Part shown: in pieces, positions 59,196-64,000 of the stretch | Position numbering within the stretch: the first letter of the stretch is position 1 | Layout: every line of letters begins with the position of its first letter | Notes under the pieces: model-generated | Told to the model about the DNA's origin: nothing | The model's database searches: none | What the model saw: only the letters and a program-made list of their open reading frames with translations | Source: Isoetes taiwanensis | Lineage: Eukaryota > Streptophyta > Lycopodiopsida > Isoetales > Isoetaceae | Assembly: GCA_021234155.1 (NCBI GenBank) | Contig: JAJEKV010000556.1 | Location: 62,001 to 126,000, forward strand | Length of the DNA: 64,000 nt | Direction of reading: 5' to 3' | Translations under genes and position numbers: made by a program

Positions 59196-61049
59196 TATAA
59201 ATTGATACTATACATAATCTCTTGTACATATGTCTTGAATATGTCTGATTCAATCAAATCTTTTTACATGTACAAACCGATATGTCTTGGTATACATAGT
59301 ATTTCTTACTTATGTCTTTGGATATGTAAGGTATTCAATGCACAGTCTTCTCCAACTTACCTATTTTCTTTTGCAATGTGCAGGCTGAGCTGTATGAGCA
59401 GTTTGTGGAGGAGAATCCAGATGCAGATGTTGGTATTAGAATGTTTGAATACCTGAAACCAAGTTGCATAAGGAAATTGAAGGAGAGAAACACTTGCTGT
59501 TGTGTCAAGCATGAACAAAGAGAGAATTTGAGAAAAGCTTTCAACTCTATGAGGCGGAAGTTTCACATAAATTGCGGTTGCAATTGTGATGTATATCTTT
59601 GTTGGTACACATGATGGGGTTTGTCGGGCACAAAAGCTTACATTTTGTAATGTTAGCACTCTTTGGAGAGAAATGGTTTGCCAAAAGAGGAAAGGGAAGA
59701 GTGGCACAATCCCGGAAGTGCATAAGGGGGATTGTGAAAAATGTGGTAAGCAAAAGATTCCCTTATGTCCAAAAAGAGACCGTCGAATAATGAAGATGAT
59801 GTTAAATGGGGGCTTCTTGTTATATGGGCCGAGAAGTCAAGGAAGGGCACTTCTAGAAGACTAAGATTGGTGGAGAAGCAAGCGGATGCTCCTTTCATGC
59901 TATCTCGCCATGTTTGATCACATGAAAAGTTTGTGCATCACAACTTTGCGACTCATTGGCGAGCAAGGAATTTAGGAGAAGCATTGAGTCTAAGAGATGA
60001 TTACGTGATATCGGTAGTAGACTTTGCAGAAAATTACACATTGCACCCTTCAAAGAAGTGCGGTCGAACATTGGAATCTGAGACGGATCACTATTTTGGT
60101 ACACATCACTCTCTTCAAGGTAAATGGTAAGTTGCGTAAGACTGTTCACTTATATGTTTCGATGATAGAAGTCATGACACACATTTTGTACAACATGCAT
60201 TTCAACTTCATCTTGATTGGTTGAAAGAGAATGGAGGATCTCACATGCGGTATCATCGTGTGGTCGGATGGTTGTCTTTGCTTTCGGTTCAAATCAGGAA
60301 GATCATTCTACTTCATATGCGAGGTACCATTGTCGACATGGCATTTGTGTACAATGGAATTTCTTCGGATCGGGGCATGGGAAGGGGAACATGATGGAGA
60401 GGCTGCCAAGGCCAAGCAACTCTTGGCGGTGAGCAAAAGAAGAGAGCATGGGATTGAAATAAAGGGTGCTCATGATGCGTGTTGTTTTGAGAAACAAGAA
60501 ATCTCAAGTTAAGTAGAGTGTATTTGGAAGTGAAGGAGGTTTGAGAGATATTGAGGTCAAAGCCATTTGATGTGCAACCCCTTCACGATGTCCAAAGGCG
60601 GCTTTGTGTATCTTCCATAAGTCAGGAGGACCCAACCTTCTTGATGGTTAGACCACTATCTTGTTTTTTGCGGTGCTGCATAAACTTTGAATGGCGAGCA
60701 TGTGAGTCTATTCAACTTTGTGGAAAGTGGACATTGAAGAAGCTAGTCCCATGTGCACATCTTTGAAGGTCTGAAATTGGAATCGAAGCTGCAATGTTTG
60801 CAAATGAGGTAGAGGAGTTACATGATGTGATCTGAGTTTGGTGATAATTTTGCTTCTTTTGCTCTTCACGGTAATGAGGAAGATGTGCCATACTATGTTC
60901 TTGCTTGCACTAGAGAAAAGCATGTATTGGATCAAAACGGTCATTGATGATTACAAGAATGAGCATCATGCGGTGTATGATCATATCAACTTACTATTAT
61001 CGAAATTGCCAAGTTGCCATAACAAATATAAATTTGTTGGATGATAGAG

Positions 61050-61960
61050 AAGTATTGGTGCAGTAGAGTCACATTATTGGAGCTAAATTTCCCATGAAGA
61101 AGATAAATCACGGGGTTAAAGGTGCTAGTCGCGGCTTTGCATTGTCGATGATGTGCATGAGATGTTGCTAGGAAGTCTTCGAAATGGTGGATGCCTTGGA
61201 TTAGGTGAAGGCTTTGAATTTGCGGTGCTTTGTATTGTGTTACTTTTTTGAATTGAATTGAATTTGCAGTGGTTTTATCTTGTGTGAACTACGGTTTGTA
61301 AAATATAGCATGGAACATGTTGAAGTTCAAATTGTAGACAAGTGCAAAGGTACACATAATTATATTTGGAGCAAATAGTACGATTGTACACACTTAATAA
61401 CTTAAGAAGCGGGCCTAATCACTATGTCATTTGGAACACAATATCTCAAGTACTATTGCATCATGCGCCTTTCTTCCAACGGTTTTGGGATTTACATGTG
61501 CTTCTGCCGGTAGCACTAACATTGGACATTCTCGGCTATTGGAAGGCCGATCCACCCTATTGGCCGATCAACTACGCAAAGGATGGTCTCCCCAAGGATT
61601 ATGTAGTAAACCTTGGTGCCAAATAGATTTAGCAAATTGCCCAGTATCGAATCATTGATTCTCTCAACCATTTCCCAAAGCTTCTCGGAAGCATGGTACT
61701 CAACAAGAAAATGGGCTTTTTAGCGGCGTGGCGCGGCGGCGTGGCGCGCAAAGGCGTGCGTGACGGCGACATAAAGACGTGACTGGTCACGTCAATTGCG
61801 GACGCCGCGTCGCGAGGGGGCCGCATCGCGACGTCCAACATGGCGTTGGGCGTCCCACACGCGACACACTTGAAGTCTCGACCACGCCGCATCAGCGTCG
61901 CGTCACTTTTTTGGCGCGGCGTGGCGTCGCGGGGACGTCTGCTAGGCGTCTAGTGTACTT
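61050..61960. other. Transition to GC-rich DNA, no gene recognised
   Basis: The frame at 61366-61626 (86 aa) is unrecognised. From 61720 to 61960 the sequence becomes very rich in CG dinucleotides (runs such as GGCGTGGCGCGGCGGCGTGG), unlike the rest of the window. Read errors are plausible here. Confidence 0.4.
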
Positions 61961-61969
61961 TGTTCGTCC

Positions 61970-63087
61970 GTCCGTCGCGGTGGCCGCCGGAGAGGACTTT
62001 TGGGGCAAGCTGCTTCCGGATGGTTTTAGGGTCCGTGCTCGGCGTCAACACCCCCTCACGTCAAGACGCGGCGCAAAGGTCCTAGTCGAATCGACAAGGA
62101 TAGAGCCTGCGAAAGCGTAAACCCTATGAGTTGCCGGTTCTAGTAGGGTTTTGCGTTTTGGGTGCCGAAGTTTTGGTCTTTTGCACTTGGGACTTGCCCG
62201 ATAAGATGCGATTGAGAACGAAGCAAGGAAGCCCAGCGGAATGGAGTTTGGATCTGTACTCCTCCCGTTGTGGCGGTTAGAAGTAAAGGCGGCTTTTGCG
62301 GTGTAAAGACATTCATAAATTTGTAATTAATGCATAGTACGGAATTAAATTCTGATTTTTTGTCTAGCGGGCTTCCTAAGTCATCGCCAACATCTGAGCC
62401 AGTTTTCAAAATTTTCGGACAAGGTTTAGATCAAAGTGTTTGCATTAGAACGATCAAGGCGGCTGTTGTTGGGCAGCCGAGCTGGCACACTTGCCCAAGT
62501 CAAACAAAGCCAGGACCTTGCAAGGCCGCCTCATTAGAGGGGAGAGTCCGAACCCCAAGAGGCGAGCCCCAAAAAATTTACCGAGGTAGCCTTTCTGGCG
62601 GCTCCCGGGCGACGCGCTAAAGACCACACTCCCGGATCTCGGTTCCCCTATCCGACCGTTGAATCCTTCGTTCAAGGGCCCTGGCTCGATAAGGTCCAAA
62701 AAAATCCAACATCCGTCCGGGAGAACTTATCAAACCGCGGCGTCCCCGATCGGCCAGGTGTAGAAACCAAAGTGTTTTGTCGTTCGGACATTGCGGAGGC
62801 TCCGGAATGGCGATTCGACTTTGCCACATCGTCCGAGGCCGAAATTACCCTAGAGACCAAGTTGCGGTGGGTTTTGCAAAGAAAGAAACACTTAGCCCTC
62901 TACGTTTGCGGTATTCGACGACCACCTCCTAGGCCAATTGACTACGAGTGTGTTGGACATTAGATAGTTTGACGCTTCCCTCGAGAAGGGGTGGTCTTAC
63001 GGCCCGCGAAACTTGGTCCCTGGGACAATGTCGACCTTCCGAGTCCATTGGCAGAGCGAATCCACAATTCGGAGAGGGGAAGTTGCC
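61970..63087. repeat. Tandem 1.1-kb repeat, unit 1
   Basis: The unit recurs with a shift of about 1118 bp at 63088. Shared landmarks in order are GAGAGGACTTTTGGGGCAAG, TAGTCGAATCGACAAGGATA, TGGAGTTTGGATCTGTACTC, AATTAATGCATAG, CAAGGCCGCCTCATTAGAGG and GAGACCAAGTTGC. The minus strand has a longish frame in both units (62140-62409 and 63174-63539) with similar peptides, such as FGTQNAKP. No known gene, rRNA or LTR hallmark was identified. It could be a satellite-like array or two LTR-like blocks. Confidence 0.8.
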
Positions 63088-64000
63088 CGTCCGTCGCCGG
63101 GGCCGGGGAGAGGACTTTTGGGGCAAGGCGCTTCCATGTGGTTTTTAGGGTCCATGCTCGGCGCCAACCCCCCCTACGTCAAGATACGGCGCAAGGTCCT
63201 AGTCGAATCGACAAGGATAGAGCTCCGAAACGTAAACCCTATGAGTTGCGAGGTTCTAGCGGGTTTTGCGTTTTGGGTGCCGAAGTTTTGGTCTTTTGCA
63301 CTTGGGACTTGGCGATAAGATGCAGTTGAGAACTTGAAGCAAGAGGAACCGGGCGGAATGGAGTTTGGATCTGTACTCCTCCCGTTGTGGCGGTTAGAAG
63401 TAAAAGGCGACTTTTGCGGTAGCAAGATATTCATAAATTCGTAATTAATGCATAGATACGGAATTAAATTCTTATTTTTGTCGGCGGGGCTTCCTAACTC
63501 ATCGCCAACATACGGGCCGGTTTTCAAAATTTCGGACAAGGTTTAGATCAAAGTGTTTGCATTAGAGCGGTCGGGCAACTTTGTTGTTGGGCAGCGGTAG
63601 CACACTTGCCCAAGTCAAACAAGGCCGGGGACCTTGCAAGGCCGCCTCATTAGAGGGGAGAGTCCAGAACCCCAAGAGGCGAGCCCCAAAAAAGTTTTTT
63701 CGAGGCAGCCTTTCCTTGCGGCTCCCAGGGGGCCGTATGCTAAAGACCACACTCGGATCTTGGTTCCCCTATCCGGCCGTTGAATCCTTTGTTCAAGGGC
63801 CCCGCCTCGATAAGGTCCAAAAATCCAACATCCGTGGGAGAACTTATCAAACCGCGAAGGCGTCCCCTGCGGTCGGCGGTGTAGAAACCAAAGTGTTTTG
63901 TCGTTGGACATTGCGGAGGGCTCGAATGGCGATTCGACTTAGCCACATTGTCCGAGAGGCGAAATTACCCTAGAGACCAAGTTGCACCTCCGGCCGATTT
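63088..64000. repeat. Tandem 1.1-kb repeat, unit 2, cut by window end
   Basis: This is the second copy of the unit at 61970. It follows unit 1 directly and diverges near 63983, after GAGACCAAGTTGC. Differences from unit 1 are many small indels, again in CG-rich patches. Whether the array continues lies beyond the window. Confidence 0.8.

Larger units (their letters stand above)
57931..61044 (+). pseudogene. DDE-like transposase-family gene, spliced and decayed
   Basis: Ordered fragments in shifting frames resemble one large family that I recall from cnidarians, fish and some plants. An N-terminal 15-residue repeat (57936-58070) comes first; an exon starts at 58332 after a splice from 58213; a segment with QFWLNNTKVSPKYRRD ends at the donor at 58780. 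The next exon starts at 59384 with YLKPSCIRKLKERNTCCC and a CxxxH pattern. A Cys pair (CEKCG) follows, then VVDFAENY near 60020, WSDGC near 60267, GHGKG at 60373 and a C-terminal LSCF...WTLKKL segment. The two Asp motifs and the later acidic motif suggest a DDE catalytic core. Frameshifts occur near 58642, 59600, 59890, 60130 and 60380, and an in-frame TAA near 58110. Probably inactive. The family link is from memory and needs a profile search. Confidence 0.5.

Noticed and set aside
1-64000. CRISPR array or bacterial-type operon
   Set aside because: No regularly spaced identical repeats with unique spacers, and gene structure with introns and plant families shows a eukaryotic nuclear genome.

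Overview
The window looks like nuclear DNA of a land plant with a large, repeat-rich genome. The three recognisable host genes (a group II ATP-phosphofructokinase, a plant-type phosphatidylinositol 4-kinase gamma and a small FHA-domain protein) are of plant type. They sit far apart in AT-rich sequence full of mobile-element remains. Two of the mobile genes, a Rep-type HUH endonuclease and a DDE-like gene I otherwise associate with cnidarians, are not typical of flowering plants. I therefore lean towards a fern or another non-flowering lineage, but this is inference. The sequence appears to be draft-quality: conserved genes carry isolated one-base frameshifts, and two copies of one repeat differ mainly in CG-rich patches.

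Layout. 1-6660: tRNA-like SINE fragment, a purine-rich tandem repeat, a Helitron 3' end, a MITE-like foldback and a few possible exons of an unidentified plus-strand gene. 6665-23225: a nested retrotransposon complex. A copia-type LTR element without recognisable pol (17400-23220, 5-bp target duplication AGCGG) was itself hit by a second LTR element with 1.7-kb LTRs in the opposite orientation. The 5' part of this arrangement, with the host sequence upstream, occurs twice (6665-9243 and 16974-19561). One copy leads into the inner element's interior; the other carries only a solo LTR. 23420-23881: a terminal-inverted-repeat element. 25139-25337: an AAAAAG microsatellite.

28378-30199 holds a broken gene for an HUH endonuclease with motif I, HLH and YxxK, probably from a Replitron-like transposon, about 1 kb upstream of the phosphofructokinase gene (31389-33159, plus). 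The PI 4-kinase gene follows on the minus strand (36550-34635). From 37 to 51 kb there is no recognisable complete gene, only a 339-bp foldback element, an LRR fragment and a probable short Helitron. The FHA gene is at 51535-52125, followed by two inverted-repeat elements. 57.7-61.0 kb carries a decayed multi-exon transposase-like gene. The window ends in GC-rich sequence with two tandem copies of a 1.1-kb unit.

The host genes do not form a pathway cluster: one is glycolytic, one belongs to phosphoinositide metabolism and one is a phosphothreonine-binding adaptor. The main interest lies in the mobile elements: the HUH gene, the DDE-like gene, and the duplicated nested LTR locus, which may be either a real rearrangement or two haplotypes joined by the assembler.
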